Assembly (NCBI GenBank): GCA_964351985.1
Contig: CAYGPR010000009.1
Location: forward strand, 33,864-97,863
Source of the DNA: Meishania sp964351985
GTDB taxonomy: Bacteria > Bacteroidota > Bacteroidia > Flavobacteriales > Flavobacteriaceae
Length of the DNA stretch: 64,000 nt
Reading direction: 5' to 3'
Part shown: positions 28,101 to 35,624 of the stretch, one piece after another
Position numbering within the stretch: position 1 is the stretch's first letter
Layout of the letters: each line of letters starts with the position of its first letter
Notes under the pieces: model-generated
What the model was told of the DNA's origin: nothing
The model's input: the letters and a program-made list of their open reading frames with translations, nothing else
Databases searched by the model: none
Position numbers and translations under genes: made by a program

Positions 28101-30652
28101 TTTGGAGCATTGAGTCCGATATAGGTCGTATATGGCGAATAAGGTTTCGTAAAGACATCAGTACTGAAATCGCCACCGTTCTCATAAACTTTTGTGATAA
28201 ATGCCGCGGTCAACATGCCCGGGGCCTGACTGTTCAATTGCGGATCGATACTAAAACCGGTTTTGCCTTCGGCATCGATTCTTCCATCGAAAACGACTTG
28301 GTCTTCCACGGAAAAACTTCGGGTCGGGTCGTCAAAAATATAACCCGGAAATTTATCGAATTTCGTCGTTGTAGGATTGAATTTCGCCGTAATATCGGCC
28401 TTCAGATTCTTGGCGACCGCACCATGCAACCATTTGACCTCCAAATCACCCTGTATCGGTTTACGGCCCGAGAGCACCTCTTGATCAAACTCGGTCTTGA
28501 TCTTTAAACGATTGGGTTTAATGGTTTCGATTTTCAGAGTCTTCGTAAAAGATGCCCCACCCACCGAGACTTTGGCAAGCCAATTTCCGGTCGGGGCATT
28601 TTCGTCGGTCTTTAAATCAAAATGATAGAAATTGTTAAGCGCAACAGTTTTTACCTCACGATGTACGACCTTATTGTACGGGTCTAACAATTCTAACTTT
28701 ACGGGATGATTTGAAGGAAGTTTATTCGCTTGATCGTTCAACATAAAGGATAGGAAAATTCGATCCCCCGGTCGCCAAACTCCGCGTTCGCCGAAAATGA
28801 AGCCTTTGATTCCCTTTTGAAGTTCTACTCCTGAAACCTTGAATTTACTGACAGAAAGCACATTGCCGTCGTTCAATTTGACATAGGTCTTTTGGCCTTT
28901 GTTCTTGGCAATGCCGAAATAAGCTAGCTTTTCGGAATCGTAGATGGCGGTGCCGTCAACATCGGTAACGACACTGCCTATTGGCTGCTGTTGAAAATTG
29001 TAAAAGGTAACCTCGGCTCCCGCAATAGGTTGGGTATTTAAAATGTCATTCACGGCCACGAAATAGCTTTTGTTCGCTCCTTTTTTGACTGTTACCCCGA
29101 TATCTGAAGCCAATATATTGATACCAACTTTTTTGTCGTAGTAATACGATTTATCACAGGGGTTTTCACGTTCGTTCCAATTGTAATCATAATAATAGTC
29201 TTCGTAGTAGGTCTCGATGCCATCCCACGAACTGTCTTCTTGTTCTTCGTCAAAATTTTCGTTTTCTTCGGTTTCGGGGTTGAAATTGGTACTGTCACAT
29301 TTGTATGAGCTATACTCAGGTTTGAAATTGAATTCGACACGATATATGGCTCCAACTTCAGGGGAAATCAACGATTTTAGATCCAATGCATGGGCCGACC
29401 ATTTTCCGTTGGCGTTCGAAAGATTGTTTTGCAACACGATTTTTTTGGTAGCGATGGGTCTTGCCACTGAACGTAAATTGTAATTACCGTTCAAGTTATT
29501 TCCTTGTAGGAATTGCAGGATGTTATTTTCATAAATTTTAAGCACCGAAATATCAACGGCTTTCAGGTTGACCGCTTCAAAATTGATTTTCAGATTACTT
29601 GATGAAGGAAGAATCGTTCCGTTTGAGAGTAGACGTACCTGCGGTTTGATTTGTTCAAAGGCCACACGATCTTCGAATTTCCATTTTAATTTGTAACCAT
29701 CGACACTTTCGATACCCTCAAAAACTTCAAGATTGGCCGTTCCTTTGAGTTCTGTGGATGGATAGACCTTCAACGTATTGCCATCGACGGAATATCTAGG
29801 GCTGGCATCGCCTTCGAGTAGCACAAGGCCTTTGAAGTTTTGTCCTTTTTTAATAGGGTCGGAAAAATTGACCAGCACCAGTTGTGTTTCTCCGGTTTCA
29901 ACGGTTGCATCCAAGACCGTAAAATTGTTTTTTCCAGGGACTTTGATGGTGTTACTGCCCGAGCTTTCGATATCGAATTTGCTTCCATCCCAAGAAATTT
30001 CAAGTTTTGAGTCTTCCTCATATCTCTGGATACTATCAATCTTGAACTGGAATTGAGTACCTTCCTTGACAGCATCATCGAACTTTACTGGAATGGTTTT
30101 TCCCTTATGTTTTACCTGAAGCAGTCGCTTGGCGGTTTCCAAAGAAAGTCCGTCCGCACTCCGCAATTGTCCCTCAATAAATTGCCGTTCCTTCGAATAC
30201 GATTGTAATGGATTGGTGTAGACATTGAATTGCTGTTTTAAGGTTTTTACGCCGAAAGTCATGGTTTTTAGTTCTTTGGGGGCATCCTTTACTATGTCTT
30301 CCAAGACCAACGTAAATTGGTATTCGGTATCTTGTTTAAATCCGTTTTCTGGAATAAAGGCGATGGTACGGTCGTTCAGGGCGACCACTTTCCCTTTAGT
30401 GCTTGGAGAAATCCGTAAGAGGTCATCATCCAATTCATCGCCTTGGCTCCATGAATCGACGGGTTGGTTGAGTACAACGCGAACGTCTGAATTTGAGGAA
30501 ATTATTCCGTGCGAGACCTCCGAAATATATTCTTGATATTTATTGAGGTCATCGAAATTCTCAGCGGAACTTTCTTTTTTGGAAGTACATCCTATTAAAA
30601 ATAATAATACAAGTGAAAAACGGAAAAACGGTTTGATCTGCATGTCGTTCAT
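25124..30652 (-). CDS. Alpha-2-macroglobulin family lipoprotein with thioester motif
   Basis: About 1840 residues. The frame is open to 30682, but starts at 30652 (MNDMQ) or 30643 (MQIKPFFRF) give a proper lipoprotein signal ending at Cys in LFLIGC. MG domains fill the first two thirds, including RPGDRIFLSFMLND and GVWRPG of the family; the thioester CVEQ is near residue 1400 (encoded by the complement of 26444-26455), in YPHGCVEQTT, and is followed by the alpha-helical terpenoid-cyclase-like TED domain (FQRPNGGFSYWPG). It is thought to trap proteases and protect the periplasm, partnering PBP1C. A D/E/Y-rich insert occurs near residue 480-510. Confidence 0.95.
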   Translation of the reverse strand: MNDMQIKPFFRFSLVLLFLIGCTSKKESSAENFDDLNKYQEYISEVSHGIISSNSDVRVVLNQPVDSWSQGDELDDDLLRISPSTKGKVVALNDRTIAFIPENGFKQDTEYQFTLVLEDIVKDAPKELKTMTFGVKTLKQQFNVYTNPLQSYSKERQFIEGQLRSADGLSLETAKRLLQVKHKGKTIPVKFDDAVKEGTQFQFKIDSIQRYEEDSKLEISWDGSKFDIESSGSNTIKVPGKNNFTVLDATVETGETQLVLVNFSDPIKKGQNFKGLVLLEGDASPRYSVDGNTLKVYPSTELKGTANLEVFEGIESVDGYKLKWKFEDRVAFEQIKPQVRLLSNGTILPSSSNLKINFEAVNLKAVDISVLKIYENNILQFLQGNNLNGNYNLRSVARPIATKKIVLQNNLSNANGKWSAHALDLKSLISPEVGAIYRVEFNFKPEYSSYKCDSTNFNPETEENENFDEEQEDSSWDGIETYYEDYYYDYNWNERENPCDKSYYYDKKVGINILASDIGVTVKKGANKSYFVAVNDILNTQPIAGAEVTFYNFQQQPIGSVVTDVDGTAIYDSEKLAYFGIAKNKGQKTYVKLNDGNVLSVSKFKVSGVELQKGIKGFIFGERGVWRPGDRIFLSFMLNDQANKLPSNHPVKLELLDPYNKVVHREVKTVALNNFYHFDLKTDENAPTGNWLAKVSVGGASFTKTLKIETIKPNRLKIKTEFDQEVLSGRKPIQGDLEVKWLHGAVAKNLKADITAKFNPTTTKFDKFPGYIFDDPTRSFSVEDQVVFDGRIDAEGKTGFSIDPQLNSQAPGMLTAAFITKVYENGGDFSTDVFTKPYSPYTTYIGLNAPKGDKTRGMLLTDTAHKFEVISVDEKGNPKATKNLKVSVHKVEWRWWWDTSADNLSNYSSSNYYEKVFEETISTNSSGKGSFNFELKYPQWGRYLVRVEDANGGHATGKAIYIDWPGWAGKSRKNDPSAATMLVFSTDKEQYNVGETATVTFPSSEGGRALVTVENGTEVLESLWVETAKGETKFQLLMRELYTPNVFIHISLLQPHAKTLNDNPIRLYGVVPVSVENPATKIEPQISMPEVLRPEETITLKVGEKNKKTITYSIAIVDEGLLDLTRFKTPNPWNTFYAHEALGVKTWDVYDDVIGAFGGRIDQVFAIGGDGELAGAKNKKANRFEPMVVHLGPFSLKEGETKSHEIKIPKYIGSVRTMVVAGNPEKEAYGMAEKTTPVRKPLMVLASLPRKITPGEKVTLPVTVFAMENKVKNVSINIKKDKAFTVDGNNTQTLSFSQPDEKMVYFDLDVSDFKGIGKVVIEASGNGEKASYEVEIDVVNPNPVTTEVQDIVLNANGSQTITLETFGISGSNSAQVEFSTLPPMNFNGRMQYLVRYPHGCVEQTTSGAFPQLFLTDIFDVDANRKNRIQANVESAIKRLGGFQRPNGGFSYWPGQNYANDWGTTYAGHFMLEAEKKGYVLPIGFKSSWVKYQQNIAKQWRTGTNNADLAQAYRLYTLALSGNADVASMNRLRETGNLSNEAKYRLAATYGLIGQVNVANQLLSNATLDFKEYKYNYYTYGSSDRNRAMALETLVLLKDKSKAQQMAKTVAQSLSADQWMSTQSTAYSLLAMAKFAEMVGGKGIKASMTVNGKSENVGTSKTLASRNLEIKKGSNSITLKNDEGNTLYVSLINNGILPVGEEKIVQRNLKASMDFKGRDGSRIDATKIMQGTDFVAEVTLTNTSSNNLKDMALTEIFPSGWEIVNTRFTDFGEFADNKVTHTDIRDDRANFYFDMKKNEMKTFKVLLNASYLGKYYLPGIQAEAMYDNDYVVRTTGQWVEVVQ

Positions 30653-30991
30653 TTTGTCTAAAAGTAGCTGGGTTCTAAACAAAAGACATCACGGTAAACC
30701 GTGAAAACATTGCCCCAAATACCCCTATCTTCAGTTAGAACGAAATCCGCCAATCAATTATTACTTTGTAGGAGAAAAATCAAGTAGTGTTAAAGAAGTC
30801 GGTATTGGATTACAAAGAAGGTGCAGAAGCATGTCGTTCGTCGAAAAAAGCAGTTTTTTCAAAGATGATTTCGATAATTTGGCTATCATTACGGTTCGGT
30901 TAGCCTCCCCATGTTGACCTACCGCGAGAACTCCCCAACGTTTCTTTACCTACTTATACGGCGAATACCTACTTACAATTTAGAACATTGT
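30653..30991. promoter_or_regulatory. Divergent intergenic region with small palindrome
   Basis: This 339-bp spacer separates the macroglobulin gene and the CAP-domain gene and should hold both promoters. It contains the perfect palindromic arms CACGGT/ACCGTG around AA at 30690-30703, a candidate operator. Short frames here (28-38 codons) have no support. Confidence 0.4.
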
Positions 30992-31489
30992 ATGAAAATG
31001 AATTTGAAACTCGTCCGCCGAGAGGCACGACATGCCCTCTTGGTGTGTTTTGTGCTGGTGTTGGCTTCTTGCAGCAAAGAAACCTACACCGTTGCCGAAA
31101 TACCCGAGGCGCAAAATGATGTGGTTTTAGAACAGGAATTGCTCGGAATCGTAAACGATCATAGAACTGCTTTGGGGTATACTGCCTTGGAACACAGCAC
31201 GGTCGCTTATGATTACGCAAACAAGCATAACGACTATATGATTGCCAAAGGCGGTATCAGTCATGATAATTTTAGCGCAAGGGCATCGAATATCGTTTCG
31301 GAGGTCAATGCCGAATTCGTTGCCGAGAATGTTGCCAAGGACTATACTTCAGCCGCTGAAGCGTTTCAAGGTTGGCTTGAAAGCTCAAGTCATAAAAAAA
31401 CCATGGAGGGCGAATTTACACATACTGCGGTAAGCGTCAAGAAAGATAACGACGGCAATTTTTACTACACACAATTGTTCTTTCGATAA
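30992..31489 (+). CDS. CAP/SCP-domain lipoprotein
   Basis: About 165 residues from the ATG at 30992; upstream in-frame codons are a poor signal. The signal peptide leads to Cys in VLASCSKET. The CAP domain shows the helix LGIVNDHRTALGYTALEHS, then HNDYMIAKGGISHDNFSAR with the His residues of the cavity, and VAENVAKDYTSAAEAFQGWLESSSHKKTM, the typical W-x-x-S-x-x-H segment. CAP proteins are secreted and bind lipids or act as proteases in some organisms; no enzymatic role is proven in bacteria. Confidence 0.9.
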   Translation: MKMNLKLVRREARHALLVCFVLVLASCSKETYTVAEIPEAQNDVVLEQELLGIVNDHRTALGYTALEHSTVAYDYANKHNDYMIAKGGISHDNFSARASNIVSEVNAEFVAENVAKDYTSAAEAFQGWLESSSHKKTMEGEFTHTAVSVKKDNDGNFYYTQLFFR

Positions 31490-31599
31490 TATTTTCCTTT
31501 TTTCCTCGGGCATTCACTCTGGAAGAAGTCTCATTTTCTTTTTATAAATTTGATATAATCGGTTGATAGCACATTGCGAACAACCATCATCCATCGACT

Positions 31600-32142
31600 A
31601 TGTCAATTGCACCTCCGTTCAACCTCAACAAGTGGATCGAAGAAAATCGTGAAACTTTAAAACCGCCCGTAGGCAATAAAAATCTATATAAAGACGCCGG
31701 GGATTATATCGTCATGATAGTAGCAGGGCCCAACGCTAGAAAAGATTACCACTACAACGAGACCGAAGAACTTTTTTATCAGTTGGAAGGTTATATCGAA
31801 ATACACATTCAGGACAACCGTCAGAAGAAAACAGTAAAGCTTGGGCCAGGCGATATGTACCTACACCCGGCGAAAATTCCACATTCCCCGGTACGCCATG
31901 CAGGAAGTATCGGTCTAGTCATAGAACGAAAACGTGCCGACATGAATGTCGATGACGGCCTGCTTTGGTTCTGCGACCATTGCAACCATAAATTATACGA
32001 GGCTTATTTTACCCTGAACGATATCGAAAAAGACTTTCTCGGTCATTTTAAACATTTTTATGGCTCTGAAGAGTTACGTACCTGTGATAATTGTGGTACT
32101 GTGATGCCTGTAGATGAACGCTTTATAGCCGAAGAAAACTGA
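31600..32142 (+). CDS. nbaC: 3-Hydroxyanthranilate 3,4-dioxygenase
   Basis: A 180-residue cupin dioxygenase that opens the ring of 3-hydroxyanthranilate to 2-amino-3-carboxymuconate semialdehyde in the kynurenine pathway. Iron ligands His51, Glu57 and His95 and the substrate arginines Arg47 and Arg99 match the positions known in the Cupriavidus enzyme; the second, rubredoxin-like metal site is Cys125/Cys128 with Cys162/Cys165 (CDHC and CDNC). The family is also called HaaO. It overlaps the DUF1304 gene by one base (TGATG), so it starts a compact operon. Confidence 0.96.
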   Translation: MSIAPPFNLNKWIEENRETLKPPVGNKNLYKDAGDYIVMIVAGPNARKDYHYNETEELFYQLEGYIEIHIQDNRQKKTVKLGPGDMYLHPAKIPHSPVRHAGSIGLVIERKRADMNVDDGLLWFCDHCNHKLYEAYFTLNDIEKDFLGHFKHFYGSEELRTCDNCGTVMPVDERFIAEEN

Positions 32143-32501
32143 TGGGTTCACTAATCAACATTCTAATCGGACTCGTCGCTTTGCTACATCTCTATTTTCT
32201 ATGGTTCGAAATGTTCGCTTGGACGACCAAGGGGCGTAAAGTATTCCGAAAATTCCCGCCGGAGCTTTTTGAGCCCACCAAACCTATGGCCGCAAATCAA
32301 GGACTTTACAATGGTTTTCTGGCAGCCGGGCTAATCTGGACCTATTTTATTATAGATCCTATTTGGAAGGACAACATTGCACTATTTTTCTTGGGATGCG
32401 TCGCCGTCGCCGGAATCTATGGGGCCATGACTGTCGAAAAGAAAATATTCCTTATACAGGCATTGCCTGCCCTCATTGCCATAGCTCTTATTTTGATATA
32501 A
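32142..32501 (+). CDS. DUF1304 membrane protein
   Basis: A 119-residue protein with four predicted membrane helices (about 4-24, 53-70, 74-94, 98-118). The segment LYFLWFEMFAWTTKGRK followed by NQGLYNGFLAAGLIW is typical of DUF1304. The function is unknown. Start and stop of the neighbour share one base, so it is translationally coupled to the dioxygenase; whether it carries a kynurenine-related metabolite is a guess from position only. Confidence 0.88.
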   Translation: MGSLINILIGLVALLHLYFLWFEMFAWTTKGRKVFRKFPPELFEPTKPMAANQGLYNGFLAAGLIWTYFIIDPIWKDNIALFFLGCVAVAGIYGAMTVEKKIFLIQALPALIAIALILI

Positions 32502-32522
32502 GGGCTTTTAAAACAAAAAAAC

Positions 32523-32924
32523 ATGAGCAATACCTATAAACCTGAAGGATATAATTCCCTCTCCCCCTATTTTGTGATTGAAGACGTGCAAAAATTTATC
32601 GACCTTCTACAAAAGATTTTTGATACCCAAGAATTAAGAAAATACCATCGCCCCGATGGCTCCATTATGCATGTGGAGCTTAAAATCGATGACACCGTCA
32701 TTATGATCGGAGGAGCAACAACCGCGTATACTCCCATCCAACAGATGGTACATTTATATGTTGAAAATGTGGATACAATCTTTGAGAAAGCCTTGAAATC
32801 AGGCTGTAAGCCTATTCAAGAACCTGAGAAAAAAGAAAGTGATGATGATAAAAGAGGTGGCTTTACCGATTTTGCAGGTAATAGTTGGTGGATTGCAACG
32901 CAATTAGCTTCAGATCGAGCTTAA
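32523..32924 (+). CDS. VOC family (glyoxalase/PhnB-like) protein
   Basis: A 133-residue vicinal-oxygen-chelate fold protein of the PhnB-like subgroup: SLSPYFVIEDVQKFIDLLQKIF, then HVELKIDDTVIMIGGA, HLYVENVDTIFEKAL and FTDFAGNSWWIATQ. Such proteins may be dioxygenases, isomerases or binding proteins; no specific substrate is implied. It is 21 bp downstream of the DUF1304 gene and 7 bp before the next one, so it belongs to the same transcription unit. Confidence 0.88.
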   Translation: MSNTYKPEGYNSLSPYFVIEDVQKFIDLLQKIFDTQELRKYHRPDGSIMHVELKIDDTVIMIGGATTAYTPIQQMVHLYVENVDTIFEKALKSGCKPIQEPEKKESDDDKRGGFTDFAGNSWWIATQLASDRA

Positions 32925-32931
32925 GAAATAA

Positions 32932-33351
32932 ATGAAACAGAATTTCTCTTTTTACATCATCCTATTAGGATTGTTTTCGATAGCATCCTTAAAAGCCCAG
33001 CCAATGACTCCTGAAGAAGTAGTTCAAAAACAATTGGAAACCTATAACAATAGGGACATCGACGGGTTTATGTCCACCATCGATGAAAATGTAACGTTCC
33101 ATAATTTTGCGGATGGGCAACTGACCATGAAAGGGTCCGCAGCCTGCAAGGCGTTCTATTCCGAACTCTTTGAAGCATCTCCCAAGCTACATTCCACTAT
33201 TTTGACACGAACGGTTTTCGGTAACAAAGTGATAGATCATGAAAGTATCGTTGGGCGAAATGGCGATGATGAAATTTTGGAATTGGTGCTCATCTATGAG
33301 GTAAAAAACGAAAAGATCAGAAAAGTTACCGTCTTACGAAAAGAAGAATAA
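32932..33351 (+). CDS. Secreted NTF2-like (SnoaL-type) protein
   Basis: A 139-residue protein with a signal peptide (IILLGLFSIASLKAQP) and an NTF2-like cone fold: VVQKQLETYNNRDIDGFMSTIDENVTFHNF near residues 30-60 is the standard opening, and a C-terminal beta segment (EILELVLIYEVKNEKIRKVTV) completes it. Members include polyketide cyclases and isomerases, but many are only binding proteins. It is 7 bp after the VOC gene and is followed 51 bp later by the aldehyde dehydrogenase. Confidence 0.85.
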   Translation: MKQNFSFYIILLGLFSIASLKAQPMTPEEVVQKQLETYNNRDIDGFMSTIDENVTFHNFADGQLTMKGSAACKAFYSELFEASPKLHSTILTRTVFGNKVIDHESIVGRNGDDEILELVLIYEVKNEKIRKVTVLRKEE

Positions 33352-33402
33352 GAATCGTAACTTTGTCCAAAATCTAACAATTCACGCTTAAAAAGTTATA
33401 AA

Positions 33403-34956
33403 ATGTCAAAAATTGCAACGGAATTCGGTATTGATAAAGCCCTAAAAGCATTGGGGATACAAGAAATAAATGATGGAACTTCAACAGGTTCAAACAACTT
33501 TGGTTCAGGGGAAATTATTGCATCGTATTCTCCCGTTGATGGGGCATTGATTGCGAAGGTAAAAACAACATCGATGGAAGACTATGAAAAGGTTATGGCA
33601 AAAGCCACGGAAGCCTTTCAGACATGGCGTAAAGAACCAGCGCCCCAACGTGGGGAAATCGTTCGCCAATTCGGTGACAAATTGCGCGAGCTAAAAGAGC
33701 CATTAGGCAAATTGGTTTCCTATGAAATGGGAAAAAGCTACCAAGAAGGGCTGGGCGAAGTTCAAGAAATGATAGATATCTGCGATTTCGCTGTCGGGCT
33801 TTCAAGACAGCTGCACGGTCTGACCATGCATTCTGAACGGCCAGGGCATCGAATGTACGAACAATACCATCCGTTGGGTGTTGTCGGAATAATTTCAGCG
33901 TTCAACTTTCCGGTTGCCGTATGGGCCTGGAACACTGCATTGGCTTGGATTTGTGGTGATGTCTGTGTTTGGAAACCTTCCGAAAAAACGCCTTTGTGTG
34001 GGGTTGCGTGTCAAAATATAGCTGCCGAAGTCTTTAAGGCAAACGGACTTCCCGAAGGTATTTCCTGTTTGATAAATGGGGATTATCGAGTAGGCGAAAT
34101 GATGACACAAGATAATCGCGTTCCATTGGTATCGGCCACCGGTTCCATTAGAATGGGGAAAATAGTGGCACAAGCCGTGGCGGCCAGATTGGGAAAATCA
34201 CTTCTTGAATTGGGCGGAAATAATGCCATAATCGTAACGCCGGATGCGGATATCAAAATGACAGTCATCGGAGCTGTTTTCGGAGCAGTCGGAACAGCCG
34301 GACAACGATGTACCTCAACCCGACGATTGATCATTAACGACTCTATTTATGAAAAAGTAAAAAGTGCCGTAGTTGACGCCTACAAACAATTGCGAATTGG
34401 CAACCCCTTGGATGAAAATAATCATGTCGGGCCGTTGATCGATACCGATGCGGTCGATATGTACAAAAAAGCTCTTGAAAAAGTGGTTACCGAAGGTGGA
34501 AAGCTGATCGTAGAAGGTGACGTTTTGGAAGGCGAGGGCTATGAAAGCGGTTGCTATGTAAAACCAGCTATTGCCGAAGCAAAACCTGACTTTGAAATCG
34601 TACAGCATGAAACTTTTGCGCCCGTACTCTATCTTTTGAAATATTCCGGGGATGTCGAAAATGCCATTGAAATACAGAATGGTGTTGTACAGGGATTATC
34701 CTCCGCAATTATGACCAACAACTTAAGGGAGGCTGAACGTTTTCTATCGGTCGACGGAAGCGATTGTGGAATCGCAAACGTAAACATTGGAACCTCAGGC
34801 GCAGAAATCGGCGGAGCGTTCGGTGGCGAAAAAGAAACTGGCGGAGGTCGTGAAAGCGGTTCCGATGCATGGAAAATCTATATGCGAAGACAGACGAATA
34901 CGATAAACTATACCACTGAACTTCCGTTGGCCCAAGGAATAAAATTCGACCTTTAG
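33403..34956 (+). CDS. Aldehyde dehydrogenase, ALDH7 (aminoadipate semialdehyde) type
   Basis: A 517-residue ALDH. Catalytic Cys303 is in GTAGQRCTSTRR and general-base Glu269 in LLELGGNN. NFGSGEIIASYSPVDG, IISAFNFPVAVWAWN and the C-terminal GAEIGGAFGGEKETGGGRESGSDAWK are hallmarks of the antiquitin/ALDH7A1 and bacterial AmaB group, which oxidise alpha-aminoadipate semialdehyde (piperideine-6-carboxylate) in lysine breakdown. Its place beside the 3-hydroxyanthranilate dioxygenase suggests either a lysine role or use on a muconate semialdehyde; sequence favours the former. Confidence 0.92.
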   Translation: MSKIATEFGIDKALKALGIQEINDGTSTGSNNFGSGEIIASYSPVDGALIAKVKTTSMEDYEKVMAKATEAFQTWRKEPAPQRGEIVRQFGDKLRELKEPLGKLVSYEMGKSYQEGLGEVQEMIDICDFAVGLSRQLHGLTMHSERPGHRMYEQYHPLGVVGIISAFNFPVAVWAWNTALAWICGDVCVWKPSEKTPLCGVACQNIAAEVFKANGLPEGISCLINGDYRVGEMMTQDNRVPLVSATGSIRMGKIVAQAVAARLGKSLLELGGNNAIIVTPDADIKMTVIGAVFGAVGTAGQRCTSTRRLIINDSIYEKVKSAVVDAYKQLRIGNPLDENNHVGPLIDTDAVDMYKKALEKVVTEGGKLIVEGDVLEGEGYESGCYVKPAIAEAKPDFEIVQHETFAPVLYLLKYSGDVENAIEIQNGVVQGLSSAIMTNNLREAERFLSVDGSDCGIANVNIGTSGAEIGGAFGGEKETGGGRESGSDAWKIYMRRQTNTINYTTELPLAQGIKFDL

Positions 34957-35038
34957 TAGCAAAGACCTCACAAATTTTTGATTGCCAACCATAGCTATTT
35001 TGCGAAGGAGGGAAACCTGTCAGGTCTAAAAACTAAAA

Positions 35039-35101
35039 AACCGCTGTCTTCTCTTCTCTTGGTCCGTTCCCCCGAAAGACTAGATTGAAAATGCAGCGGT
35101 T
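35039..35101 (-). terminator. Long-loop terminator of a minus-strand small transcript
   Basis: On the minus strand AACCGCTG is followed about 47 nt later by CAGCGGTT and then TTTTAG, i.e. arms at 35094-35101 and 35039-35046 with a T-run at 35035-35040. The loop holds a second small GC-rich fold (CTTTCGGGGGAACGG). It lies downstream of the 41-codon ORF at 35175-35300. Confidence 0.6.
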
Positions 35102-35174
35102 GTCTTAACACTAAACTAACTCAACTAACTATTATATTTTAAAGAACCTAAGTTTCCTCATACTCCGAAAAGTA

Positions 35175-35300
35175 TTATTCAGATTTTGTTCGAATCGCAC
35201 CAGTCTCACTAACCGACCAACTACCGTGAAGCAGGGCCTGCGTTCCTAACACGATGACCATACAACAAAATGTCAATAGTTCTCGGAATCTCGTTCTCAT
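35175..35300 (-). CDS. Possible small membrane peptide, 41 residues, unrecognised
   Basis: The ATG at 35300 opens 41 codons ending in TAA at 35175. The peptide has a basic N-terminus (MRTRFRELLTF), a hydrophobic stretch (CCMVIVLGTQALLHG) and a polar tail (SVSETGAIRTKSE), so it could be a small inner-membrane protein. I do not recognise it. Support comes from its setting: a promoter-like pair at 35332-35362 upstream and a terminator-like structure at 35039-35101 downstream, within an otherwise gene-free 668-bp region. It might instead be part of a non-coding RNA. Confidence 0.45.
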   Translation of the reverse strand: MRTRFRELLTFCCMVIVLGTQALLHGSWSVSETGAIRTKSE

Positions 35301-35331
35301 CTCAAAAGTGGTTCTCAAATTAAATTCTATT

Positions 35332-35362
35332 CAATATTACAATACATTACAAATGTCTCAAA
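35332..35362 (-). promoter_or_regulatory. Candidate Bacteroidota promoter for the small minus-strand unit
   Basis: Reading the minus strand, TTTG (35359-35362) is followed after 19 nt by TAATATTG (35332-35339), one mismatch from TAnnTTTG at the expected -33/-7 spacing. Transcription would start near 35325, some 25 nt before the small ORF. Confidence 0.5.
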
Positions 35363-35561
35363 GGGATAATGTATCGGTTCACAAAAAATATGTATGCCTG
35401 ATACGTTTCCATGTATAATCGGTAAATTCAAAAATCTGGAAATTCCTGTCTATCCCTGTTTTTTAATAGACTGCCCCTTTCTTGCCTCAACTTAGAATCT
35501 ACTTATAAGTCTCTAAATATTAGTGATCTGTGGTTTATGTTTTGGTTATTTAATCTTATGA

Positions 35562-35587
35562 TTCTTAAAAATTTTAAGATTTTTTTA
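35562..35587 (+). promoter_or_regulatory. AT-only hairpin with T-run in the ompA-like leader
   Basis: TCTTAAAA (35563-35570) pairs with TTTTAAGA (35572-35579), followed by a run of T. It lies about 38 bp before the OmpA-like start codon. It could be a weak leader terminator or attenuator; pairing is A-T rich, so it is weak evidence. Confidence 0.3.
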
Positions 35588-35624
35588 ATACATTGCTTAG
35601 CTTAACACTAAATGAATATTAACT

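Noticed and set aside
30653..30991. Frames of 28-38 codons in the divergent spacer
   Set aside because: They lack a ribosome-binding or promoter context, overlap the leader of the CAP gene, and show no recognisable sequence.
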